64,000 nt of DNA from Streptomyces antarcticus (GTDB lineage Bacteria; Actinomycetota; Actinomycetes; Streptomycetales; Streptomycetaceae). Made by a program: the position numbers and the translations under genes. Positions 15,747 to 23,854 of the stretch are shown here, in pieces (the first letter of the stretch is position 1; every line of letters starts with the position of its first letter). The stretch is taken from contig NZ_JAPNLM010000026.1 in the NCBI RefSeq assembly GCF_026627255.1, forward strand, positions 1 through 64,000. Reading direction: 5' to 3'. A model generated the notes under the pieces. The model searched no databases and was not told where the DNA came from. It worked only from the letters and a program-made list of their open reading frames with translations.

Positions 15747-17994
15747 GCCGGCGCCTCCGGGCGTCAATGAGCATCTCCTGTACGTGCCGCAGCGGCTGGC
15801 CCTCGGAGTCCGTGCTGTGCCGGGTCCACTCGCCGTCCGGGCCCAGGTGCCAGGAGGAGGTGGTGTCGGACATGCCGGTCTCCAGCATCCGGTCCAGTGC
15901 CGCGCGGTGGGCCGGGTCGGCGACCCTGACCAGTGCCTCGATGCGGCGGTCGAGGTTGCGGTGCATCATGTCGGCGCTGCCGATCCACACCTCGGGCTCG
16001 CCGCCGTTGCCAAAGGCGAAGACCCGGGAGTGCTCCAGGAAGCGGCCGAGGATCGAGCGGACCCGGATGTTCTCCGAGAGCCCCGGGACTCCGGGCCGCA
16101 CCGCGCAGATGCCGCGGACCCAGATGTCGACGGGGACGCCCGCCTGGGCGGCCCGGTACAGCGAGTCGATGAGGGCCTCGTCGACGATCGAGTTCATCTT
16201 CAGGCGCACGTACGCGGGGCGGCCGGCCCGGTGGTGGGCGGCCTCCTTGTCGATCCGCGCGATCAGCCCGTCGCGCAGCGAGCGCGGGGCGACCATCAGC
16301 CGGCGGTAGGTCTCGCGGCGCGAGTAGCCGGAGAGCCGGTTGAAGAGGTCGGAGAGGTCCGCGCCGACCTGCGGGTCGGCGGTGAGCAGGCCGAGGTCCT
16401 CGTAGAGCCGGGCGGTCTTGGGGTGGTAGTTGCCGGTGCCGACGTGGGAGTAGCGGCGCAGCTGGTCGCCCTCCTGGCGGACGACGAGCGACAGCTTGCA
16501 GTGCGTCTTGAGGCCGACCAGCCCGTACACGACGTGGCAGCCGGACTCCTCCAGCTTGCGCGCCCACTTGATGTTGGCCCGCTCGTCGAAGCGGGCCTTG
16601 ATCTCGACGAGTACGAGGACCTGCTTGCCGGCCTCGGCGGCGTCGATCAGGGCGTCCACGATCGGGGAGTCGCCGGAGGTGCGGTACAGCGTCTGCTTGA
16701 TCGCGAGGACGTCCGGGTCGGCGGCGGCCTGCTCCAGGAAGGCCTGCACCGAGGTGGAGAACGAGTCGTACGGGTGGTGCAGCAGCACGTCCCGCTCGCG
16801 CAGCGCCGCGAAGATGTCGGGAGCGGACGCGGACTCGACCTCGGCGAGGTCCCGGTGGGTGCCGGCGATGAACTTCGGGTACTTCAGCTCCGGCCGGTCC
16901 AGCGAGGCGATCCCGAAGAGGGCGGTCAGGTCGAGGGGGCCGGGCAGCGGGTAGACCTCGGAGGAGTTGACGTTCAGCTCCTGCACGAGGAGGTCCAGTA
17001 CGCCCGGGTCGATGGACTCCTCGACCTCCAGGCGGACGGGCGGCCCGAAGCGGCGCCGCATGAGCTCCTTCTCCAGGGCCTGGAGGAGGTTCTCGGCGTC
17101 GTCCTCCTCGACCTCCAGGTCCTCGTTGCGGGTCACGCGGAACATGTGGTGCGCGAGCACCTCCATGCCGGGGAACAGCTCCTCCAGGTGCGCGGCGATG
17201 ACGTCCTCCAGCGGGACGTAGCGGTGCGGGGAGGCCTCCAGGAAGCGGGAGAGGAGCGGCGGGACCTTGACCCGGGCGAAGTGGCGGTGGCCGCTGACGG
17301 GGTTGCGCACGACGACGGCCAGGTTCAGGGACAGGCCGGAGATGTACGGGAACGGGTGCGCGGGGTCCACGGCCAGCGGGGTCAGCACCGGGAAGATCTG
17401 GTTCCGGAACAGCGTGAAGAGGCGGGCCTGCTCCTTCTCGGTGAGGTCGGGCCAGCGGATGAGGTGGACGCCCTCCTCGGCCAGGGCCGGGGAGATGTCC
17501 TGCTGGAAGCAGGCGGCGTGGCGGGCCATGAGCTCGCGCGAGCGCGTCCAGATCAGGTCCAGCACCTCGCGGGGCTGCAGGCCGGAGGCCGAACGGGTGG
17601 CGACACCGGTCGCGATACGCCGTTTGAGGCCGGCGACGCGGACCATGAAGAACTCGTCGAGGTTGCTCGCGAAGATCGCCAGGAAGTTCGCGCGCTCCAG
17701 GAGGGGCGTCGCCGGATCCTCGGCGAGCTCCAGCACCCGTTCGTTGAAGGCCAGCCAGCTGCGCTCGCGGTCGAGGAAGCGGCCCGGTGGCAGCTCACCG
17801 CCGTCCTTGTCGTCGTAGGCGTCCAGGTCCGCGTCGAGATCGGGTTCGAGGTCGACGTTCGGGCGGTGCGCGGAGATGGAACCTATCCGCGCGTGCGCGC
17901 CGGTGACGGACGCGGGGGGCGCGGGGGGCGCGGGCGTGTGAGAGGGGTGCTGGGCGGGGACCTCGGCGGGGCCCGCGCTGGGCTGGTGGCTCAT
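15727..17994 (-). CDS. ppk: Polyphosphate kinase 1
   Basis: A 755-residue Ppk1, which reversibly makes polyphosphate from ATP. The N-domain begins at RFLDRERSWLAFNERVLELA. The HVGTGNYHPKTARLYEDLGLLT block carries the autophosphorylated His, and the C-terminal IRGICAVRPGV and GSADMMHRNLDRRIE segments complete the catalytic core. A poorly conserved N-terminal extension of about 70 residues (Pro/Ala, then Asp-rich) precedes the core. The ATG at 17994 is the likely start. A possible PHO-box-like element lies about 95 bp upstream. The CHAD gene overlaps its end. Confidence 0.96.
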   Translation of the reverse strand: MSHQPSAGPAEVPAQHPSHTPAPPAPPASVTGAHARIGSISAHRPNVDLEPDLDADLDAYDDKDGGELPPGRFLDRERSWLAFNERVLELAEDPATPLLERANFLAIFASNLDEFFMVRVAGLKRRIATGVATRSASGLQPREVLDLIWTRSRELMARHAACFQQDISPALAEEGVHLIRWPDLTEKEQARLFTLFRNQIFPVLTPLAVDPAHPFPYISGLSLNLAVVVRNPVSGHRHFARVKVPPLLSRFLEASPHRYVPLEDVIAAHLEELFPGMEVLAHHMFRVTRNEDLEVEEDDAENLLQALEKELMRRRFGPPVRLEVEESIDPGVLDLLVQELNVNSSEVYPLPGPLDLTALFGIASLDRPELKYPKFIAGTHRDLAEVESASAPDIFAALRERDVLLHHPYDSFSTSVQAFLEQAAADPDVLAIKQTLYRTSGDSPIVDALIDAAEAGKQVLVLVEIKARFDERANIKWARKLEESGCHVVYGLVGLKTHCKLSLVVRQEGDQLRRYSHVGTGNYHPKTARLYEDLGLLTADPQVGADLSDLFNRLSGYSRRETYRRLMVAPRSLRDGLIARIDKEAAHHRAGRPAYVRLKMNSIVDEALIDSLYRAAQAGVPVDIWVRGICAVRPGVPGLSENIRVRSILGRFLEHSRVFAFGNGGEPEVWIGSADMMHRNLDRRIEALVRVADPAHRAALDRMLETGMSDTTSSWHLGPDGEWTRHSTDSEGQPLRHVQEMLIDARRRRRGSAKP

Positions 17995-18086
17995 GACTCC
18001 ATTCTTCCGCCCACGCGGCAGGACGGGCGCGTCGGACGTGTCGGCCGTCAGTCGGAGTCGGGGCTGCATGCCGGGAGGGTCGCAAG

Positions 18087-18108
18087 CGCGTCTTAATGCC
18101 CGGTGAAT
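18087..18108 (-). promoter_or_regulatory. Possible PHO box upstream of ppk
   Basis: On the minus strand ATTCACCGGGC is followed by ATTAAGACGCG. Only the first unit is close to the GTTCACC consensus, so this is weak, but ppk is a known PhoP target in Streptomyces. Confidence 0.35.
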
Positions 18109-18257
18109 GGCGTGTGGCTTCCCGGGTCCGGCTGGCGCACGAGTCGCTTCCGCGGGGGTGGGCGGGGTCCCGTGCGGGGTCCCTTGCGGGGCTTGGGGGG
18201 GTACGGGGGCCGTGCCGGGGCCCGTGCGGGGCTGCGGGGTCCCATGCGGGGCCGTTG

Positions 18258-18303
18258 CCGGGGCTCCGCCCCGGACCCCGCGCCTCAAACGCCGGCGGGG
18301 CTG
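18258..18303 (+). repeat. Interspersed Streptomyces-type repeat, copy 2
   Basis: Nearly identical to 7691-7740, with the same GGGGCTCCGCCCC hairpin and CCTCAAACGCCGGCG core. Confidence 0.85.
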
Positions 18304-18366
18304 ATTTTGGCGCGGGGTCCCGCCCGGGGTCGGGTTCCGGTGGGCGGGGCCCCGGGCCGGGCGGGG

Positions 18367-19296
18367 TCAGCTTTCGGTGCGGTACATCAGGTCCACCTCG
18401 TGGGTGGTGAAGCCGAGGCCCTCGTACACGGCGAGGGCCGCCGGGTTGTCGGCGTCCACGTACAGCATCGCCGTGGGCAGGCCCCGGGCCGCCAGGTGGC
18501 GCAGGCCGATCGCCGTGAGGGCCTTGCCGAGGCCGCCGCCCTGGGCGCCGGGGAGGACGCCGACCACGTACACCTCGCCGAGCCCGTCCGCCGCGTGGAC
18601 CTTCGTCCAGTGGAATCCGACGAGCTTCCCTTCGCGTTCCGCGAGGAAGAACCCCTCCGGGTCGAACCACGGCTGCGCCATCCGGTCGTTCAGGTCGCGC
18701 TGCGTCAGCGAGCCCTGCTCGGGGTGGTGGGCGAAGGCGGCCGCGTTCGCCGCGAGCCAGGCCGCGTCGTCCGCGCCGGGGACGAAGGCGCGCACCGTCA
18801 CCCCGGCCGGCAGCGTCGGGTCGGGCAGCGGGGCCGCGTCCGCGCCGAGCGGGCGGCGCAGCTGGCGCAGCTCGCGGAACAGGGTCAGGCCGAGGACCTG
18901 CGCGAGGTGCCGGGCGGCGGACTTGCCGCCGTGCGCCCACACCCGCAGCCGCTTGCCGGAGCCGGCGAGCAGGGCCGAGCCCAGGGCCCGCCCGTGCCCG
19001 CGTCCGCGCAGCGCGGGGTGGACGAGGAGTTCGGCGGCCGGGGCCTCGACCGGGTCGGTGTCCTCCAGTTGCCCGTACCCCGCGAGCCGGCCGTCCGCGG
19101 TGAGCAGGAAGTGCCGGATGCCCTCGCGCGGGCCGCCGCGCAGCTGGAGCCGGCCCTGTTCGGAGACGGCGTGGGTGCCGTCGGTGCGTGCCGCGTCCTC
19201 GATCAGGGCGAGTACGGCGTCGGCCTGGTCCTCCGTCAGTTCGTCGAGGGTCTCAATCTGCCGTCCCGGCTCCAGGGCCGCTGCTGCGTCAGTCAT
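18367..19296 (-). CDS. mshD: Mycothiol synthase (tandem GNAT acetyltransferase)
   Basis: A 309-residue protein with two GNAT domains. It catalyses the last step of mycothiol synthesis, acetylating Cys-GlcN-inositol with acetyl-CoA. The N-terminal domain has LLVHPALRGRGHGRALGSALL, and the catalytic C-terminal domain has EVYVVGVLPGAQGGGLGKAL, then MLYVDADNPAALAVYEGLGF, both typical of MshD. Length matches the family. A -10 element sits 6 nt before the ATG, suggesting a leaderless mRNA. mshA of the same pathway lies about 31 kb away in this window. Confidence 0.95.
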   Translation of the reverse strand: MTDAAAALEPGRQIETLDELTEDQADAVLALIEDAARTDGTHAVSEQGRLQLRGGPREGIRHFLLTADGRLAGYGQLEDTDPVEAPAAELLVHPALRGRGHGRALGSALLAGSGKRLRVWAHGGKSAARHLAQVLGLTLFRELRQLRRPLGADAAPLPDPTLPAGVTVRAFVPGADDAAWLAANAAAFAHHPEQGSLTQRDLNDRMAQPWFDPEGFFLAEREGKLVGFHWTKVHAADGLGEVYVVGVLPGAQGGGLGKALTAIGLRHLAARGLPTAMLYVDADNPAALAVYEGLGFTTHEVDLMYRTES

Positions 19297-19302
19297 GGCA
19301 CG

Positions 19303-19308
19303 AGCCTA
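19303..19308 (-). promoter_or_regulatory. Candidate -10 box (TAGGCT), leaderless mshD
   Basis: On the minus strand TAGGCT is followed by a 6-nt spacer and the ATG at 19296. Confidence 0.5.
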
Positions 19309-19465
19309 CGACCGCGGCGGTCCGGCGGTGGAGCGCGGCCCGGGCGGCGGTCCGTCTTCTGCGCGTAACCACCTCGATACCCGTTCCCCCCTGTCGCGCT
19401 ACGCGCGTTGACCATAGGCTGCGGCGGACCTCCCAAGCTGTCTCGCTGTCCACAAAGGGGAATAA

Positions 19466-21283
19466 ATGTCAGCGACGCCACAACGGCTCCGCCGCTCCCG
19501 CCGGTTGACCGTCACCGCCCTCGCCGTCGCGGTCGGGGCCGGGGCGATGGTCGCCGCCGCACTGCCGGCCGGTGCCGCGAGTGGTGGCGGTGCGGCCAAG
19601 AGCCGGACCGTCGATGTGCAGATGCTCTCGTTCAACGATTTCCACGGCACCCTGGAGCCTCCGCAGGGCTCCTCCGGCAACGTGACCGAACGTCAGGCCG
19701 ACGGCACCACCAAAGCCATACCCGCGGGCGGGGTCGAGTACCTCGCGACCAGCCTGCGCGAGGCCCGCAAGGGCCGCGAGTACTCCGTCACCGCCGCAGC
19801 CGGTGACATGATCGGCGGCAGCCCGATGCTGTCCGGGCTCTTCCACGACGAGCCGAGCATCGAGGCGCTGAACAAGCTCGACCTGGACGTGTCCGGCGTC
19901 GGCAACCACGAGTTCGACGAGGGCAAGACCGAGCTGCGCCGCATGGCGTACGGCGGCTGCCACCCCGTCGAGGGCTGTTACGAGTACGGCAAGACCTTCA
20001 CGGGCGCCGAGTTCAAGTACCTCGCCGCGAACGTGACGGACGAGAAGACGAAGCGTCCGCTGATGTCGCCCACCTTCGTCTGGAAGAAGGGGGACGTGAA
20101 GATCGGCTTCATCGGCGTCACCCTGGAGGGCACTCCGGACATCGTGACCGCCGAGGGCGTCAAGGGCCTGAAGTTCGGCGACGAGATCGAGTCGATCAAC
20201 AAGTACGCCGCCGAGCTGAACAAGCAGGGCGTGAAGTCGATCGTCGCGCTGATCCACGAGGGCGGTCTGCCCGCGAACGGCGCGTACAACTACGACTGCG
20301 ACGCCCCGGGCGCGGGCGCCGGCATCTCCGGTGCGATCGTCGACATCGCCAAGAACGTGGACCCGAAGGTCGACGCGCTGGTGACCGGCCACACGCACCA
20401 GGCGTACGCCTGCAACATCCCCGACCCGGCGGGCAACCCGCGTACGGTCACCTCGGCCGCCTCCATCGGCCGCCTGTACACGGACACCACGCTGACGTAT
20501 GACCGGCAGACCAAGGACATCGTCCGTACGCCGGTCACCTCGCCGAAGCCGGTGAACAAGGTCGTCACCCGCGAGCAGCCCAAGGCCGCGGACATGACCG
20601 AGCTGATCCAGCGCTGGAACGAGCTGGCGGCCCCGGTCGCCAACCGCCCGCAGGGCTTCATCGCGGCGGACATCCCGGGCCGCGGCTCGCCGGAGTTCGA
20701 GAAGCCGCTGGGCGACCTGATCGCCGACGCGCAGCTCGAGGCGCTGGCCCCGGCCGACAAGGGCGGCGCGCAGCTGGCGCTCATGAACCCGGGCGGCATC
20801 CGCTCGGACCTCGCCTACAAGGCCTCGGGCCAGGAGGGCGACGGCGTTGTCACCTACGGCGAGTCCTTCACGGTCCAGCCGTTCACGAACATGATGAACG
20901 TCGTGGACCTGACCGGCGCCCAGCTGATCACCACGCTCCAGCAGCAGGTCAGCGGTCCGGTCAACGGGCCGAGCCCGAAGATCCTCCAGGTGTCGAAGGG
21001 CTTCGCGTACACCCTGGACACCACGAAGGCCGGTGCGGACCGCATCGTCGTGGACTCGGTGCGGCTGAACGGCGCGCCGATCGACCCGGCCAAGACCTAC
21101 CGCGTCGCGATGAACGAGTTCCTCGCGGGCGGCGGTGACGGGTTCACCGTCCTGAAGGAGCACAAGAACAAGCTGGTGGGCGCGTCCGACCTGGACTGCT
21201 TCAACGCCTACCTGACGAACAACTCCTCCGCGGCCTCCCCGATCGCCCCGCCGGCGGCGAACCGGATCACGGTCGTCAAGTAG
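19466..21283 (+). CDS. Secreted bifunctional metallophosphatase / 5'-nucleotidase
   Basis: A 605-residue exported enzyme. The signal peptide (residues 1 to about 38) ends at LPAGAAS. The N-terminal calcineurin-like domain has the metal motifs SFNDFHG (57-61), GNHEFDEG, and GHTHQAY. The C-terminal 5'-nucleotidase domain contains LMNPGGIRSDL and the substrate-stacking PFTNMMNVVDLTG region. It likely releases phosphate and nucleosides from extracellular nucleotides, fitting the phosphate-rich neighbourhood. No PHO box was recognised upstream. A strong hairpin follows. Confidence 0.94.
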   Translation: MSATPQRLRRSRRLTVTALAVAVGAGAMVAAALPAGAASGGGAAKSRTVDVQMLSFNDFHGTLEPPQGSSGNVTERQADGTTKAIPAGGVEYLATSLREARKGREYSVTAAAGDMIGGSPMLSGLFHDEPSIEALNKLDLDVSGVGNHEFDEGKTELRRMAYGGCHPVEGCYEYGKTFTGAEFKYLAANVTDEKTKRPLMSPTFVWKKGDVKIGFIGVTLEGTPDIVTAEGVKGLKFGDEIESINKYAAELNKQGVKSIVALIHEGGLPANGAYNYDCDAPGAGAGISGAIVDIAKNVDPKVDALVTGHTHQAYACNIPDPAGNPRTVTSAASIGRLYTDTTLTYDRQTKDIVRTPVTSPKPVNKVVTREQPKAADMTELIQRWNELAAPVANRPQGFIAADIPGRGSPEFEKPLGDLIADAQLEALAPADKGGAQLALMNPGGIRSDLAYKASGQEGDGVVTYGESFTVQPFTNMMNVVDLTGAQLITTLQQQVSGPVNGPSPKILQVSKGFAYTLDTTKAGADRIVVDSVRLNGAPIDPAKTYRVAMNEFLAGGGDGFTVLKEHKNKLVGASDLDCFNAYLTNNSSAASPIAPPAANRITVVK

Positions 21284-21341
21284 TCACTCCCGTACCGCTG
21301 GTTCGACGCGCTCCGGCGCGTCCCTCACGCGGATCGCGCGC

Positions 21342-21382
21342 CCGAAGGGGCGGTGGGCCGTTCGGGCCCGCCGCCCCTTCGG
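21342..21382. terminator. Long hairpin between 5'-nucleotidase and hydrolase genes (convergent)
   Basis: The 12-bp outer arms CCGAAGGGGCGG and CCGCCCCTTCGG continue into GGGCC/GGCCC-type pairing around a short loop. The hairpin is well placed as a bidirectional terminator. Confidence 0.8.
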
Positions 21383-21403
21383 CGTTCCCCGCAGGGGAGG
21401 GGC

Positions 21404-22189
21404 TCAGAGGCCGGCCAGGAACGTACGGACCGCCTTGGTGAAGCCCTCCGGGTCCTGGAACGGGACGTAGTGCTCCGTGTCGAGGCCGACGTACGCCGTC
21501 CCAGGGCGCCGCGCGACCATCGCGTCCGCCTGGGCCTGGGGGAGGGCCGTGCTGCGCAGGCCGTGGACGAGCAGGGCCGGGCAGTCGCTCGCGAGCCAGG
21601 TGTCCCAGTGGGATCCGTACCCCTGTTCCACGGTCGCCAAGGTGTCCTGCGGGTGGAACGGCAGCCGCCAGCCGGAGCCGTCGGGCAGGGGCCGCAGGAA
21701 GGGCGCGACGCCCTCGCCGAGCGGGCCGCAGGCCGTGACGAGTTCCTCGCGGGTCGCCGCGGTGTACGGGAGGTCGGGCAGGAAGCCGAGGAAGCCGTGG
21801 CCGAGGGGGCTCGGGATCTCCACGGGGGCGTCGACGTTGACGAGCGCGGAGACGAGGTCGGGGCGGTCGGCGGCCAGCCGGTAGGCGTTGAGCCCGCCGA
21901 GGGAGAAGCCGAGGACGGCCACCGGGGCGGCGGTCAGGCCGAGGTGCTCCAGCAGGGCGATGGCGTCGGCGACGTATCCGGCGCGGTCGTACGCGTCCGC
22001 GCGGTCGGAGTCGCCGTGGCCGCGCTGGTCGGGGGCGATGACCCGCCAGTCGTCGCCGAGGGCGGCGGCCAGGCCGGCGAAGTGGGCGCCCTCGGACAGG
22101 CCGCCGTGCAGGGCCAGGAGCGGGCGGCCGGGCCCGCCGAAGTCCAGGTAGGAAAGGGTGCGGTCGTCGATCGTGAGGTCGTGGCGCAT
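21404..22189 (-). CDS. Alpha/beta-fold hydrolase
   Basis: A 261-residue hydrolase. It has the HGG oxyanion segment (LLALHGGLSEG), the DQRGHGDSD motif, the nucleophile elbow GFSLGG (Ser) and a late catalytic His in DTEHYVPFQDPEGF. The substrate is unknown. The ATG at 22189 is used. It is divergent from a TetR regulator, and a 42-bp inverted repeat lies in the shared promoter region, so it is probably repressed by that regulator and induced by a small-molecule ligand. Confidence 0.9.
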   Translation of the reverse strand: MRHDLTIDDRTLSYLDFGGPGRPLLALHGGLSEGAHFAGLAAALGDDWRVIAPDQRGHGDSDRADAYDRAGYVADAIALLEHLGLTAAPVAVLGFSLGGLNAYRLAADRPDLVSALVNVDAPVEIPSPLGHGFLGFLPDLPYTAATREELVTACGPLGEGVAPFLRPLPDGSGWRLPFHPQDTLATVEQGYGSHWDTWLASDCPALLVHGLRSTALPQAQADAMVARRPGTAYVGLDTEHYVPFQDPEGFTKAVRTFLAGL

Positions 22190-22238
22190 GCGGTCTCCCC
22201 GTTCTGTCCGTTTCTCGGTGGCCCCAGCCTGACAGGAC

Positions 22239-22280
22239 TTGGGCACATGCGCAATACACCCGTGTAGCGCATTTGCCCAA
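22239..22280. promoter_or_regulatory. Large palindromic operator for the TetR regulator
   Basis: The arm TTGGGCACATGCGC is matched in inverted orientation by GCGCATTTGCCCAA, around a central ATACACCCGTGT segment that also has dyad symmetry. It overlaps the promoters of both divergent genes. Confidence 0.8.
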
Positions 22281-22293
22281 AATGGCCCGCGGC

Positions 22294-22299
22294 TACGAT
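22294..22299 (+). promoter_or_regulatory. Candidate -10 box (TACGAT), leaderless tetR
   Basis: TACGAT lies 6 nt before the ATG at 22306, just downstream of the operator. Confidence 0.5.
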
Positions 22300-22305
22300 C
22301 CCGCC

Positions 22306-22929
22306 ATGGGAAATCGCGAGGACCTCCTGGCCGGAGCGCGCCGCTGCCTGGAGGAGAAGGGCTATCTGCGCACGACCGTGCGCGACATCGCCGCGGCCTC
22401 GCAGGTGAGCATGGCGGCGATCGGCTACCACTTCGGCTCGCGCGAGGCGCTGCTGAACCAGGCGCTCTTCGCGGCGATCGACGAGTGGAGCGACGCCGTC
22501 GGCGGGCTCGCCGGGGAGGGCGAGAGCGCCGAGGAGCGGTTCGCCGACATGTGGGACCGCAAGGTGCGCAACTTCGGCGAGCTGCGCTGGCTGTGGATCG
22601 CCAACGTCGAGGCCTTCGTGCACGCGCAGTCCTCGCCGGAGCTCCTCGCCGCGCTGGCCGCCGGCCAGCGCGCCGCCCGCCCGCACGTGGCCGCGCTGCT
22701 GCGGGGGGTGCCGGAGTCGGAGGTGGCCGAGGCCGACGCCCGGAGCCTGGGGTCGGTGCAGATCGCGCTGATGACCGGGGTGATGGTGCAGACCCTGACC
22801 GACCCGGAGCAGGCCCCGACCGGCCGGGAGCTCGCGGCGGGGCTGCGCGGGCTGGCCGCGCTGCTGGACGAGGGGGGCGGGCCCGGTGCGGCGCCCGGAT
22901 CCGGCACTACCGGTGGGTGGAAGTCTTGA
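22306..22929 (+). CDS. TetR/AcrR family transcriptional regulator
   Basis: A 207-residue regulator. The N-terminal helix-turn-helix is typical (GYLRTTVRDIAAASQVSMAAIGYHFGSREALL, about 19-50). The C-terminal ligand domain is helical and diverged. It probably represses the divergent hydrolase gene and itself through the 42-bp palindrome at 22239-22280. The ATG at 22306 is supported by a -10 element 6 nt upstream. The ligand is unknown. Confidence 0.92.
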   Translation: MGNREDLLAGARRCLEEKGYLRTTVRDIAAASQVSMAAIGYHFGSREALLNQALFAAIDEWSDAVGGLAGEGESAEERFADMWDRKVRNFGELRWLWIANVEAFVHAQSSPELLAALAAGQRAARPHVAALLRGVPESEVAEADARSLGSVQIALMTGVMVQTLTDPEQAPTGRELAAGLRGLAALLDEGGGPGAAPGSGTTGGWKS

Positions 22930-22978
22930 GGTGTCCACGCCATAATCCGCCCATCACTGGGTCGGCGAAGGGGCGGAC

Positions 22979-23854
22979 ATGGGACTGGACCGGCGGGCAT
23001 TTCTGGTCGGAGCACTGGCGGCGGGGACCGGCGCGGCGATCGGACTGGGGGCGGCGGCACCGGCCTCCGCCAGGGCGCTCGGCACCCAGGACTGGATGGC
23101 GGGCCTCGGCGACGCGACTGCGCTCCAGCGGATGACCATCCCCGGCACCCACGACTCCGGCGCCCGCAAGGGCGGTCTCTACGTCGCCTGCCAGAACACC
23201 TCGATCGCCCAGCAGCTCGACTCCGGCATCCGCTTCCTCGACGTGCGCTGCCGGGTCACCGGCGGGTCGTTCGCCATCCACCACGGGTCCTTCTTCCAGG
23301 ACCTGATGTTCGGCGACGTCCTGGTGGCCTGCTGGAACTTCCTCGCCGCCCACCCCTCCGAGACCGTCCTCATGCGGGTCAAGCAGGAGTACTCCGGCGA
23401 CAGCGACGCGACCTTCCGCGCGGTCTTCGACGACTACCTCGACAACCGGGGCTGGCGCCCGCTCTTCCGCATCGCCGACACCCTGCCCACCCTCGGCCAG
23501 ACCCGCGGCAAGGTCGTCCTGCTCGCCGACAACGGCGGCCTGCCCGGCCTGCGCTACGGCGACGGCAACGTCTTCGACATCCAGGACGACTACAACGCCG
23601 AGCCCTTCGCCAAGCGCGGCAAGATCGAGAACCACTTCCGCCGGGCCGTCCAGCAGCCCGGCAAGCTCTTCGTCAACTACGCCAGCACCTCCGCCTACAT
23701 GCCGCCCCGCTGGAACTCCGACCGGCTGAACCCCCAGGTCCACGGCTTCGTCGACGGCGGCGAGATGGCCGGCCGCACGGGCCTCGGCATCGTCCCGATG
23801 GACTTCCCCAACACCCGGGGCGGCCTGGTCGCCTCACTGATCCGGCACAACTGA
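22979..23854 (+). CDS. Secreted phosphatidylinositol-specific phospholipase C-like protein
   Basis: A 291-residue protein with a twin-arginine-like signal peptide (DRRAFLVG near the N-terminus, hydrophobic core to about residue 28). The mature part is a PI-PLC X-domain TIM barrel with the two catalytic histidines in GTHDSG (His58) and AIHHGSF (His101/102), plus the DVRCRV and LRVKQEYSGD segments. It likely cleaves a phosphoinositide or related lipid head group outside the cell. It begins 49 bp after the TetR gene on the same strand and may or may not be co-transcribed. Confidence 0.88.
   Translation: MGLDRRAFLVGALAAGTGAAIGLGAAAPASARALGTQDWMAGLGDATALQRMTIPGTHDSGARKGGLYVACQNTSIAQQLDSGIRFLDVRCRVTGGSFAIHHGSFFQDLMFGDVLVACWNFLAAHPSETVLMRVKQEYSGDSDATFRAVFDDYLDNRGWRPLFRIADTLPTLGQTRGKVVLLADNGGLPGLRYGDGNVFDIQDDYNAEPFAKRGKIENHFRRAVQQPGKLFVNYASTSAYMPPRWNSDRLNPQVHGFVDGGEMAGRTGLGIVPMDFPNTRGGLVASLIRHN

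Larger units (their letters stand above)
17995..18366. other. 372-bp gap: ppk promoter region and an interspersed repeat
   Basis: The ppk side carries the possible PHO element at 18087-18108. The remainder is G-rich sequence with the repeat at 18258-18303, and no gene was seen. Confidence 0.6.

Noticed and set aside
15784..18096. 770-residue plus-strand open frame opposite ppk
   Set aside because: The composition is Val/Asp/Gly-rich antisense of ppk, with no domain and no ribosome-binding site.
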